Source of the DNA: JACVRX01 sp963831385 | Lineage (GTDB): Bacteria > Actinomycetota > Actinomycetes > Jiangellales > Jiangellaceae | Length of the DNA: 64,000 nt | NCBI GenBank assembly: GCA_963831385.1 | Contig: CAWHPW010000001.1 | Location: 51,343-115,342, forward strand | Direction: 5' to 3' | Shown: one piece after another, positions 17,654-26,003 of the stretch | Position numbering within the stretch: position 1 is the stretch's first letter | Layout of the letters: every line of letters begins with the position of its first letter | Notes under the pieces: generated by a model | Databases searched by the model: none | The model's input: the letters and a program-made list of their open reading frames with translations, nothing else | Told to the model about the DNA's origin: nothing | Translations under genes and position numbers: made by a program

Positions 17654-17996
17654 CCCTCACCCTTTCGAGCACAGTCAGGTCGCGGGCCGGTTCCACCCGA
17701 CCGCTATAGGCGACGTGTGGATCCGCGACATGGACGAGGCCTTCGGCCTCGAGATCGGCAACGAGGACCCGAGCGACCCCGAGCGGGACCCGTACGATGG
17801 CCGCCACCTCGGCGACCGACCGTGGCGAATGGCAGATGCGCAGGATGCGCTCACGTTCGGGCTCGGGGTCGATCGAGCGTGACCGGCCGGCCCGGGTCGC
17901 GGACACCAGGGCCTCGAGCGCTGTCTCATGGACCGGTCGGGTACGCCCGCGGGTGGCCAGATACGGGCGTACTCGCCCGCCGTCAGCCGCCGCCAT
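17634..17996 (-). CDS. Conservon DUF742 protein (CvnC type)
   Basis: This is a 120-residue DUF742 protein with a winged-helix-like core (RSVAEVAAIVRVPLGVARVL followed by VADLEAEGLVHV). It begins RVRPYLATRGRTRP, which matches the family N-terminus RPY.V.GGRT. It is part of the conservon A-B-C-D set; DUF742 partners of the GTPase are required for signalling in studied conservons. ATG 17996 has GGAAGAAG upstream. Confidence 0.9.
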   Translation of the reverse strand: MAAADGGRVRPYLATRGRTRPVHETALEALVSATRAGRSRSIDPEPERERILRICHSPRSVAEVAAIVRVPLGVARVLVADLEAEGLVHVADPHVAYSGRVEPARDLTVLERVRDGLRRL

Positions 17997-18023
17997 TGGC
18001 TTCTTCCGTCCGGGCCATCGTGG

Positions 18024-18419
18024 TCACCCGACACGGGCCGCCGGGCTGAGCACAGCACCGACCCGTTCGACCAAGAGGGCCATTTCGTAGCCCACTTGGC
18101 CGAGGTCGGAGTCGGCGGCGGACAATACAGCCAGGTGTGCTCCATCGCGGATAGCCATGACCAGCAGGAACCCCTTCGACATCTCCACAAGAGTCTGCTG
18201 AACCTGACCCGCTGCCAGGATCATCGAGGCGCCCACGGTCAAACTGGCCAGCCCTGAGACCACGGCGGCGAGCTGTTCGCCGCGCTCCCTCGGCAGTCCC
18301 TGCGAACCGGCCAAATGCAAGCCGTCGGCAGAGACCACCACGGCATGCGCCGCACCCTGCGTCCGGCTGACGAACCGGTCGAGCAACCAGCCGAGCTCGT
18401 CGGCCCGGGCGCTGGTCAC
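18024..18419 (-). CDS. Conservon roadblock/LC7 protein (CvnB type)
   Basis: This is a 131-residue roadblock/LC7-domain protein (TQGAAHAVVVSADGLHLAGS, LAAVVSGLASLTVGAS, GFLLVMAIRDGAHLAVL), the GAP-like partner of the CvnD GTPase. Start GTG 18419 overlaps the sensor-kinase stop as GTGA, so expression follows the kinase gene; 27 nt separate it from the DUF742 gene. Confidence 0.92.
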   Translation of the reverse strand: MTSARADELGWLLDRFVSRTQGAAHAVVVSADGLHLAGSQGLPRERGEQLAAVVSGLASLTVGASMILAAGQVQQTLVEMSKGFLLVMAIRDGAHLAVLSAADSDLGQVGYEMALLVERVGAVLSPAARVG

Positions 18420-21199
18420 TGGTTGCTCCCCTCAGGGTCGTCGGGCCGTTTCGGTACCCATCCGCCGCTCGCTTCCCGGCCGCGGCTGACGCCGCGCTGC
18501 AAGTTGGACAGCGTCGAGGCAACCTTGGTCGCGTCCTGCTGCGTCGCCTCGTGGCTGGTGCCGGGCGCTTCTCCAGCCAGCTCGGCGATAGATCCGGGAA
18601 TCAGGGTCGCGCCACGACGACGCATGGGCAGGCCCGCGGAGCTGAACGCCAGCTCCTCGGCCGCCTCGGGTAGCGACTCTTCGTGACCGGGCGGCGGGGT
18701 CTCGGCCAGCACGGACGGGGTTCCCTCCGGCGAGGCTTGGGCTCGACGAGCGCTGGCCGCCTCTTCGGCGGTCCGCAGCGCGGCCGCGGCCTTGCGCCAG
18801 CCCTCGTCGGCGGGGCTGGTCCATTCGATCTCGCCACCGCCGCTTTGGAACCATGCCGACTTGACCTGCTCGAAGATCGGGGAGTCCGCCTCGGGCAGCG
18901 GAGGTTCGGGAGCACGCAGCGAGCGGGCCGGCTGCCGCGACTCTTCCGCTGACCGGCCGCCTGGGCGCGCTGCGGCTCCGTTGGTCCCTTGGCCCCCTTG
19001 TTGGCCATTGACCGGCTGCAACGGGCGGACTGGCGGCCGGACCGGAAGCGGCCCGCTGGCGCTGCCGACGGGCTGGGCTGGTGTCGGTTCGCCGGGGCGC
19101 GCAGGAGGACCGTCACTGCCGCTGCCGTCGAGCAGCATGGGCTGCGGCTCTGCCGTCACGGCCGGAATGACCCGCTCGCCGGTGTCCAGCGGCGAAAGGA
19201 TGATCGACGCGGGCAGGTCGACCTGGGCAAGCGTTCCGCTCGGGCCGCCTGGCGCCAGTCGCACGAGGATTTCATGCCGTGCGGCCAAGCGCGCGACGAC
19301 GTAGAGCCCCAATGTCCTCGAAGCGGCTACGTCGATGTCGCCTGGCGCGCGAAGCCGCTCGTTGAGTTCGGCCAGCTGCTCGGGCGGGATGCCCAGGCCG
19401 GCGTCGGCGATCTGAATGCGCAGGCCACCACCGAGTAGAGGCTGGCTGGTGATCATGACCTCAGTTGACGGCGCAGAGAACTCGGTGGCGTTGTCGAGCA
19501 ACTCGGCCAACAGGTGCGCGATGTCGTCGACTGCCGTAGGGGTGATCAAGTCCGTCGGCATGACGCCGAACTTCACCCGCGGATACTGCTCGACCTCGCC
19601 GACCGCAGTCCGCACCACGTCGAGGACCGGTGCTGCCGTCCCCGCCCGGCGCATCTCCTCGACTCCGGCGAGAACCAACAGGCTCTCAGCGTGCCGGCGG
19701 ACACGAGTAGCGAGGTGGTCGATGCGGAACAGCGTCCCGAGCTGGTCAGGGTCGCGTTCACGTGACTCCAGACCCTCGATCTCGCCCAGCTGACGGTCGA
19801 CGAGGGATTGGGTACGCCGCGACAAGTTGACGACGATCGTGTCGAGGTTCTGGCGAAGCAGGGCCTGCTCACCCGCAACCCGGACCGCGGTGGAGTAGAC
19901 GTCGTTGAATGCGTTCGCGACCTGGCCGATCTCGTCGGCGCCTTCGGGATCGATGGCTTTGCCGACGTTGCGGACCACGGCAGGTCCGTCGTTGTGAATG
20001 CGCGACACCAGCGCGGGCAACTCGATGTCAGCGGTTTCGAGCGCCGCACGGCGCAGCCGGCGAAGTGGGCCATTGATCGAGCGGGCCACCGCGGCGGCCA
20101 GCGCGACCGTTGCGGCGAGCAGTGCCAGGGCCAGCACAGCTGTGAGGATCGCCGCGAGCCGTGCTTGGTCGGCTGCCTCCGATGCCCTGCTCAGGATCTG
20201 GCCGGCGACGACATCCTGTATTCCGTCCAGCACGTCCAACCGCTTGGTCGCAGCTTCGTACCAAGCCTCGGTAGTAGTGTCCGGCTCCTCCCCAGGCACC
20301 AGGGCTGCCTCGCGGATGTCTTCGACCGGCCCCCGAACGGCCGGGAGTTGGCCGTAGTAGAGGGCCCTGACCTCTGGCTCGGCCAGCGCGGCAAATCGGC
20401 CCAGCAGGAAGTCTTGCTCTCCCCGGGAGACCGCCTCGCGTTGCCGCTCGGCATCCGTGAGCGGTTCTTCGGACGCGAGCACGTGGGCCAGCAGTCCCCG
20501 CTCGACCGAGGCGGATTCACCGGCGCGGGCCAGTGAATCCACTCCGTCGACCTGAAGGACCAGCTCAGCATCGGTCGCTTCAATGGCGCTGGCTTTGACG
20601 AAGCGGAACAGCGAGTTGATCATGAGGTTGTAGTCTTCGACGCCGTACGGGTCGAAGGCCTCGAGCACGATGTCCCGCGAGCCGCGGTAGGCATCGAGCA
20701 GCCCGAGTTGGAAAGTCGTGCTCCGTTGTGCCTCGGCGATCGCCGGGCTGACGTCGTCGGGAAGATCTGCCACCCGCTCGTCGAAGGCGGCCATCGCCTC
20801 GTCGGTCGCATTGCGCGCATCGGCGACCGCCTCCTGCCCCGTGGCGCCGACATCGAAGAGCCCGGAGATGTCACGTTCGTCCTGCAGGCGGTCGACGACA
20901 TCCAGCGCAGCGACGGCTACCTGGGCGTTCCGCTCGACCGCAGCCGCCAGCTGAAAGCGTTCGAAGGTATCCCGGAGCACGAAAGCACCGAGGATGAGCG
21001 CGCCGAGCAGCGGCAGGAGTACCAGTATCGCGACCCTGGACCGGACGCTTCGATCGTGCAGGAACGACTGCCATGCCGACGCTACTCGCGGTTGACGCGG
21101 CGTGGCCCCGGAACCGGGTGCTGCCACCCGGTTGTCGGTTTCCGCCCGCGTGGCGACTCCGGCATCAGGGGTCCGGTGTGCTCGCGGGTTCCGCGTCAT
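18416..21199 (-). CDS. Conservon sensor histidine kinase with NIT-like sensor (CvnA type)
   Basis: This 927-residue protein has a membrane segment at about 55-75 (VAILVLLPLLGALILGAFVL), a large extracytoplasmic nitrate/nitrite-sensor-like domain (about 80-340), a second membrane segment near 355-380, a HAMP region, and a HATPase domain (N box LAELLDNATEFSAPS, G1 box IADAGLGIPPEQL). No typical phospho-acceptor His box is obvious, as in other CvnA. The last 280 residues are Pro/Ala-rich and disordered. ATG 21199 is preferred to TTG 21232 because GAGGAAGGA lies about 7 nt before it. First gene of the conservon. Confidence 0.88.
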   Translation of the reverse strand: MTRNPRAHRTPDAGVATRAETDNRVAAPGSGATPRQPRVASAWQSFLHDRSVRSRVAILVLLPLLGALILGAFVLRDTFERFQLAAAVERNAQVAVAALDVVDRLQDERDISGLFDVGATGQEAVADARNATDEAMAAFDERVADLPDDVSPAIAEAQRSTTFQLGLLDAYRGSRDIVLEAFDPYGVEDYNLMINSLFRFVKASAIEATDAELVLQVDGVDSLARAGESASVERGLLAHVLASEEPLTDAERQREAVSRGEQDFLLGRFAALAEPEVRALYYGQLPAVRGPVEDIREAALVPGEEPDTTTEAWYEAATKRLDVLDGIQDVVAGQILSRASEAADQARLAAILTAVLALALLAATVALAAAVARSINGPLRRLRRAALETADIELPALVSRIHNDGPAVVRNVGKAIDPEGADEIGQVANAFNDVYSTAVRVAGEQALLRQNLDTIVVNLSRRTQSLVDRQLGEIEGLESRERDPDQLGTLFRIDHLATRVRRHAESLLVLAGVEEMRRAGTAAPVLDVVRTAVGEVEQYPRVKFGVMPTDLITPTAVDDIAHLLAELLDNATEFSAPSTEVMITSQPLLGGGLRIQIADAGLGIPPEQLAELNERLRAPGDIDVAASRTLGLYVVARLAARHEILVRLAPGGPSGTLAQVDLPASIILSPLDTGERVIPAVTAEPQPMLLDGSGSDGPPARPGEPTPAQPVGSASGPLPVRPPVRPLQPVNGQQGGQGTNGAAARPGGRSAEESRQPARSLRAPEPPLPEADSPIFEQVKSAWFQSGGGEIEWTSPADEGWRKAAAALRTAEEAASARRAQASPEGTPSVLAETPPPGHEESLPEAAEELAFSSAGLPMRRRGATLIPGSIAELAGEAPGTSHEATQQDATKVASTLSNLQRGVSRGREASGGWVPKRPDDPEGSNQ

Positions 21200-21411
21200 C
21201 GGTCGGTCCTTCCTCTTCTTCCCCCAGGGCAAGCGTCAGCAGCCGCGTCGAGCCGGGTCAGCACTGCCCCGGCTGCACGGTTACACGGCATGAAACGGTA
21301 GACGACGCTTCCCATCCGGTCCGCGGGTGTCAATAGTTCGCGGTCCGTAAAGTCACCAAGTGGACGCTCTAGAGTGCCCGATGATCGGCAAATCCCCCAA
21401 ACCGAACCTGC

Positions 21412-21426
21412 GGGGGCTGCGCCCCC
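21412..21426 (-). terminator. GC-rich hairpin after ino1
   Basis: A perfect hairpin GGGGGC-TGC-GCCCCC lies 17-31 nt past the ino1 stop on the minus strand, next to a second CCCCCGGGGG palindrome. There is no U-tract, so it would be a GC-only terminator. The rest of 21200-21442, upstream of the conservon, shows no clear promoter. Confidence 0.45.
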
Positions 21427-21442
21427 ACATACCCCCGGGGGG

Positions 21443-22522
21443 TCAGCGCTCGATGTCACCAGCGATGAATCGCTCCACGAGGTCGCGACATACGTCGTCG
21501 GAGTACTGCTCCGGCGGCGACTTCATGAAGTAGGAGGACGCCGAGAGGATCGGCCCGCCGATGCCGCGGTCCTTGGCGATCTTCGCCGCTCGCAGGGCGT
21601 CGATGACGATTCCCGCAGAGTTCGGCGAGTCCCAGACCTCGAGCTTGTACTCCAGGCTCAGCGGCACGTCGCCGAAGTTCCGGCCTTCGAGGCGGATGAA
21701 TGCCCACTTACGGTCATCGAGCCACGCGACGTAGTCGGACGGCCCGATGTGGACGTTCCGAGGTGCGATCTCATCGACGAGTTGCGAGGTGACCGACTGC
21801 GTCTTGGAGACCTTCTTGGACTCCAGCCGCTCGCGTTCGAGCATGTTCTTGAAGTCCATGTTGCCGCCGACGTTGAGTTGATAGGTGCGGTCGACGGTGA
21901 CACCGCGGTCCTCGAACAACTTGGCGAGCACGCGATGGGTGATGGTGGCGCCGATCTGGGACTTGATGTCGTCACCGATGATCGGCACGCCCGCGGCGGT
22001 GAACTTGTCGGCCCACTCCTTGGTGCCGGCGATGAAGACCGGCAGAGCGTTGACGAATGCAACCCTGGCGTCGATCGCGCATTGTGCATAGAACTTGGCG
22101 GCTTGCTCGGAACCTACCGGCAGGTAGCAGACGAGGACGTCGGCGCGTACCGCCCGGAGTGCAGCGACGATGTCGACCGGACTGTCATCGGACTCGGTGA
22201 TGGTCTCGCGGTAGTACTTTCCGAGACCGTCGAGGGTGTGTCCGCGCTGCACGACCACGCCGGTCGGCGGCACATCGCAAATCTTGATCGTGTTGTTCTC
22301 GCTGGCGCCGATCGCATCCGCAAGGTCGAGGCCGACCTTCTTGGCGTCGACGTCGAACGCAGCGACGAACTCGACGTCACGAACGTGGTAGTCACCGAAC
22401 TGAACATGCATCAACCCAGGCACCTTCTGGGCCGGGTCGGCGTCGCGGTAGTAGTGCACGCCTTGGACAAGGGACGCGGAGCAGTTGCCCACGCCCACGA
22501 TGGCTACCCGGATCGAGCTCAT
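21443..22522 (-). CDS. ino1: Inositol-3-phosphate synthase
   Basis: This is a 359-residue myo-inositol-1-phosphate synthase that converts glucose 6-phosphate to inositol 3-phosphate, the first step toward phosphatidylinositol and mycothiol in actinobacteria. The NAD motif VAIVGVGNCSASLVQGVHYY is at the N-terminus; KSQIGATITHR and LNVGGNMDFKNM are catalytic-core motifs. ATG 22522 has AGAAGGGA upstream; ATG 22543, which overlaps the padR stop as ATGA, is a possible alternative adding seven residues. It follows the PadR gene directly, so the two are probably co-transcribed and co-regulated. Confidence 0.94.
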   Translation of the reverse strand: MSSIRVAIVGVGNCSASLVQGVHYYRDADPAQKVPGLMHVQFGDYHVRDVEFVAAFDVDAKKVGLDLADAIGASENNTIKICDVPPTGVVVQRGHTLDGLGKYYRETITESDDSPVDIVAALRAVRADVLVCYLPVGSEQAAKFYAQCAIDARVAFVNALPVFIAGTKEWADKFTAAGVPIIGDDIKSQIGATITHRVLAKLFEDRGVTVDRTYQLNVGGNMDFKNMLERERLESKKVSKTQSVTSQLVDEIAPRNVHIGPSDYVAWLDDRKWAFIRLEGRNFGDVPLSLEYKLEVWDSPNSAGIVIDALRAAKIAKDRGIGGPILSASSYFMKSPPEQYSDDVCRDLVERFIAGDIER

Positions 22523-22539
22523 CGGCTCTGATTCCCTTC

Positions 22540-23184
22540 TCATTCTGCAGGGCGGCGGACCGGTGAACCGGCTCGCGGGCGGGGCGCGGCGCCCCGCCTC
22601 TTGGCTTGCTGGCCCCCCGGATTCAGATGTCGCTCGTCGCCTCGCCGCTCTGTTTCAATGAGCTCGTCGAGCCAACGGACCTCACGCTCCACCGAGTCCA
22701 GGCCGTGGTTCTGGAGCTCGAGGGTGTAGGTATCGAGCCGGCGGCGGGTGCGTTGCACCGCCAAGCGGAACTGCTCGAGCCGTTCCTGGAGCCGGCTGCG
22801 CCGGCCCTCGAGAATCCGCAACCGAGTGGCGGCGTCGGCACGGGCGAAGAAAGCGAAGTGCACACCGAACTGCTCGTCGTCCCAGGACGACGGCCCGGCT
22901 TGCCCAAGGAGGTCGGCGAAGCGCTCCTTGCCCTCCGCGGTGAGCTTGTAGACGATCTTGCTGCGACGGTTTCCGAGGTACGCCGGTTCGCCGGCCGTAT
23001 CCTCTTCCACCAGATACCCGCCGTGAACAAGTTCCTTCAAGCAGGGGTAGAGGGTGCCGTAGGAGAATGCTCGGCCCCATCCGAGCAGGGCGTTCACCTG
23101 CTTGCGGAGTTCGTATCCATGCATCGGGGCGTCGTGGAGAAGGCCGAGGACGGCCAACTCCAACGCCTCCGCACGCTTACCCAA
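22540..23184 (-). CDS. PadR-family transcriptional regulator
   Basis: This is a 214-residue PadR regulator: winged helix (ELAVLGLLHDAPMHGYELRK, FSYGTLYPCLKELVHGGYL) and a C-terminal coiled-coil dimer domain (about 110-180), then a basic Arg/Pro tail. The start is TTG 23184 with GGAAGG upstream. A perfect 25-bp palindrome between its promoter and start is the likely operator, so it should repress itself and the downstream ino1. A PadR gene next to ino1 is common in actinobacteria. Confidence 0.93.
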   Translation of the reverse strand: MGKRAEALELAVLGLLHDAPMHGYELRKQVNALLGWGRAFSYGTLYPCLKELVHGGYLVEEDTAGEPAYLGNRRSKIVYKLTAEGKERFADLLGQAGPSSWDDEQFGVHFAFFARADAATRLRILEGRRSRLQERLEQFRLAVQRTRRRLDTYTLELQNHGLDSVEREVRWLDELIETERRGDERHLNPGGQQAKRRGAAPRPRAGSPVRRPAE

Positions 23185-23213
23185 CTCCGCGCTTCCTTCC
23201 GGAGAGTCTCAGT

Positions 23214-23238
23214 GCGATGTATCGAACCGATACATCGC
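23214..23238. promoter_or_regulatory. PadR operator, perfect palindrome
   Basis: GCGATGTATCG-AAC-CGATACATCGC is an 11-bp perfect inverted repeat around 3 nt and contains the ATGTAT/ATACAT core typical of PadR sites. It lies 30 nt upstream of the padR start, just past the candidate -10. Confidence 0.85.
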
Positions 23239-23251
23239 GGTGATAGATGAG

Positions 23252-23281
23252 ACGATATGATGCGGGGAGCCTCCGAGGCAA
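23252..23281 (-). promoter_or_regulatory. Candidate promoter of padR-ino1
   Basis: On the minus strand TTGCCT (23276-23281) and TATCGT (23252-23257) are 18 nt apart, directly upstream of the PadR palindrome, giving a transcript start next to the operator. Confidence 0.5.
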
Positions 23282-23414
23282 GAAGCCGGACAAACTGCCC
23301 GCGGCGACTGCCCGTCTCCGCCCGCCCGTGGCAAGCCGTCGTAGGCTGCCTGGTGGTGCCGTGACCAAACCCTGACCTGTCCCCAACCGAATCCAGACCA
23401 AGCAGAGATCCCCT

Positions 23415-25949
23415 GTGAGCAACGAACGACGCCGCCCGGCCGGCCGACGCCGGCAGGGCGCCGCGCAGTCCGCGCAGTCCCCGGCCGGGGACCGGTCGTT
23501 CAACTCCACGCCGACCAGTCACCGCCGCGGGTCGGCGGCGACAGGTGAGCCGACGCGACCCCGCGGCTGGCGCAGGATGCTGAGCTGGAAGGTGTTGGGC
23601 CTCGGGGTCCTCACCCTCGGCATCCTCGGCATCGCCGGAGTCGGAGTTGCTTTCGCGATGACCGATATCCCCGAGGCAAACGACTTCTCTCGCTCGCAGG
23701 CGACCATTGTGTACTGGGACGACGGGGAGACTGAGCTGGGCAGGTTCAGCGCAGAAAACCGGGAAAGCGTCGGCATCGAAGACATACCGCCGCATGTGCA
23801 GCAGGCGGTTGTTGCCGCGGAGGACCGCAGTTTCTACGAGAACAGCGGATTCGATCCGGTCGGCATTGCCCGGGCTGCGTGGTCGAGCGTGCGGGGCGGT
23901 GAGATCACCGGCGGCGGCTCGGGCATCACCCAGCAGTACGTCAAGAACTACTACCTGACGCAGGAACGAACGGTCACTCGCAAGATCCGCGAGCTGTTCA
24001 TCGCAGTCAAGATCGACCAGCAGATGGACAAAGATCAGATCCTGCAGGACTACCTCAACACCATCTGGTTCGGCCGTGGCACCTATGGCGTCCAGACCGC
24101 TGCCAAGTCGTACTTCGGCAAGCCGATCAGCGAGCTCACTCTGGAAGAGGGCGCGGCACTCGCCGCCATCCTCCGGAACCCGGGAAATTACGACCCGACC
24201 CTCAGCGAGGAGAATGTCCAACGCTTTACCGAGCGCTTCCAGTATGTGCTCGAGGGCATGGTGGAAAAGGGCTGGCTGGACGCGGCTGCGGCGGACGCGA
24301 TCGTCCCGCCAACGGTCCTACCCGAACAGAACAGCAACACCTTCGGCGGGCCCAATGGGTACTTGTTACAGCAGGTGAGGAAGGAGCTGGAGGCGGCCGG
24401 CATCGAGCCGGCGGAGATCGAGACTGGCGGTTTGCGCGTGGTCACGACCTTCGACGCGAATGCACAAGCCGCCGCCATCGCCGCTGTCCAGGAAGAAGCG
24501 CCAACAGAGAACGTCGAGAATCTGCATATCGGGCTGGCGGCCGTTATTCCGGGTGATGGTGCCGTCGTGGCCATGTACGGCGGGGCGGATGCGGTCGACC
24601 AGAGCTACAACGACGCGATCGATGCGACGCCCCAGGCGGGTTCGACGGTCAAGCCGTTCACCTTGACGGCCGCGTTCGAGAACGACATCTCGCTGAAGAG
24701 CCGGTTCTGGGGCAACTCTCCATTGGACGACCCCAAGCTCGGCAAGCCGGTGAACAACGAAGGGGACAGTGACTACGGCCGATACGTCGACCTCCTGTAC
24801 GCCACCGAGAACTCCATCAACACCGCTTTTGTCGACCTCACGCTCCAACTCGGCCCGGCCAAGGTCATGGATGCGATGGTGCGGGCCGGGATCCCGGAGG
24901 AAACGCCGGGCCTGAATCCGGACGGCCGCATCACGCTCGGAACCGCGTCCATCAGCCCGGTTCAGATGGCCGACGCGTACGCGACCATCGCCGCGCAGGG
25001 CAAGCAGGTGAACTGGTACACGGTCCGGAAGGTCACCGACGTGTCCGGCGCCGTACGCCATGAGGTCGAGCCGAAGCCGGAGCAGGTCATCGAACCCGAC
25101 GTCACCGCCGAGGTGACCTATGCGATGACGCAGGTCGTCGAGAACGGCACCGGACGGGAGGCCCGGGAGCTCGACCGGCCCGTCGCGGGGAAGACCGGGC
25201 AGGCGGAGGATCTGGGGTCCTGGTTCTCTGGGTTCACCCCGCAACTCGCCGCGTCGGTCGCGTACTTCAAGACCGACTACGCGGCCGAGACGCCGACGAT
25301 GCTTTCTCTGGACGGCACGGGCGGCCTGGACACCTTCGCTGGTGGGGCCTACCCCGCTCGCACGTGGACGGCGTTCATGAAGGCGGCGCTGGATGGCGCC
25401 AAGGTGTTGGAGTTTCCCGAACGCTCCGAGATCGGCGAAGATCTCAACCCGACACCGACCGCCACCCCAGAGCCGGAAACCTGTCCGGAAGGCACCGAGG
25501 GAACCCCGCCGGACTGTACGGCGGTCGAGCCCTCGCCCACCGAAGAACCAGGAGTCACGGTGCCGTCGGTGGTGGGCAGACCACAGCAACAGGCCGAGCG
25601 CATCTTGCAACAGGCGGGATTCCAGGTTGCCGTCGAGCAGCAGGAAACCAACCAGGCGCCCGCGGGCATCGTGATCGACCAGAATCCCGGCGGAGGTTCC
25701 GCGCCGCCAGGCTCGACGGTCACCATCGTCGTCGCGGTCGCGGAGCAGGACGTCGGCGTACCTCACGTGATTGGCATGGATGCGCAGATGGCGCGGCTAA
25801 CGCTGCTGGCAGCGGGTTTCGACGTCGCAGTGGAACAGCGGCCCCACCCCACGGTCCCGGCGGGAATCGTCATAGCACAGAAACCCGACGGTGGAACGGC
25901 GCCGCCGGGCTCGACCGTGACGATCGTCGTGTCGACGGGGCCGCCGTAG
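23415..25949 (+). CDS. Bifunctional penicillin-binding protein with two PASTA domains
   Basis: This 844-residue class A PBP has one membrane segment (about 58-82) after a basic cytoplasmic tail. The glycosyltransferase domain has the catalytic Glu in AAEDRSFYEN (E136) and ITQQYVKN. The transpeptidase domain has STVK (active Ser 410), SIN (467) and KTG (593). Two PASTA domains end the protein (about 715-778 and 782-844), which may bind lipid II or stem peptide. It polymerises and cross-links peptidoglycan. GTG 23415 has only a weak AGAGA upstream. Synteny (PBP followed by a GT87 gene) matches mycobacterial ponA1-Rv0051. Confidence 0.93.
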   Translation: MSNERRRPAGRRRQGAAQSAQSPAGDRSFNSTPTSHRRGSAATGEPTRPRGWRRMLSWKVLGLGVLTLGILGIAGVGVAFAMTDIPEANDFSRSQATIVYWDDGETELGRFSAENRESVGIEDIPPHVQQAVVAAEDRSFYENSGFDPVGIARAAWSSVRGGEITGGGSGITQQYVKNYYLTQERTVTRKIRELFIAVKIDQQMDKDQILQDYLNTIWFGRGTYGVQTAAKSYFGKPISELTLEEGAALAAILRNPGNYDPTLSEENVQRFTERFQYVLEGMVEKGWLDAAAADAIVPPTVLPEQNSNTFGGPNGYLLQQVRKELEAAGIEPAEIETGGLRVVTTFDANAQAAAIAAVQEEAPTENVENLHIGLAAVIPGDGAVVAMYGGADAVDQSYNDAIDATPQAGSTVKPFTLTAAFENDISLKSRFWGNSPLDDPKLGKPVNNEGDSDYGRYVDLLYATENSINTAFVDLTLQLGPAKVMDAMVRAGIPEETPGLNPDGRITLGTASISPVQMADAYATIAAQGKQVNWYTVRKVTDVSGAVRHEVEPKPEQVIEPDVTAEVTYAMTQVVENGTGREARELDRPVAGKTGQAEDLGSWFSGFTPQLAASVAYFKTDYAAETPTMLSLDGTGGLDTFAGGAYPARTWTAFMKAALDGAKVLEFPERSEIGEDLNPTPTATPEPETCPEGTEGTPPDCTAVEPSPTEEPGVTVPSVVGRPQQQAERILQQAGFQVAVEQQETNQAPAGIVIDQNPGGGSAPPGSTVTIVVAVAEQDVGVPHVIGMDAQMARLTLLAAGFDVAVEQRPHPTVPAGIVIAQKPDGGTAPPGSTVTIVVSTGPP

Positions 25950-25990
25950 CTGCTGTCGGGAGCCGTCGCGGGCTGGGACTGATCGACGGC

Positions 25991-25996
25991 TAACGT
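25991..25996 (+). promoter_or_regulatory. -10 element TAACGT for the GT87 gene
   Basis: TAACGT lies 7 nt before GTG 26004 and no Shine-Dalgarno sequence is present; probable leaderless start in the 54-bp gap after the PBP gene. Confidence 0.5.
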
Positions 25997-26003
25997 CGGC
26001 CCG

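Noticed and set aside
21233..21442. Riboswitch upstream of the conservon
   Set aside because: No conserved aptamer pattern was found; only GC hairpins that fit the end of ino1.
23094..24221. Long minus-strand open frame opposite padR and the PBP gene
   Set aside because: A high-GC shadow of well-supported genes; it has no recognisable domain.
24366..25766. 466-codon minus-strand frame inside the PBP gene
   Set aside because: Arg-rich shadow translation of the PBP coding strand with no domain.
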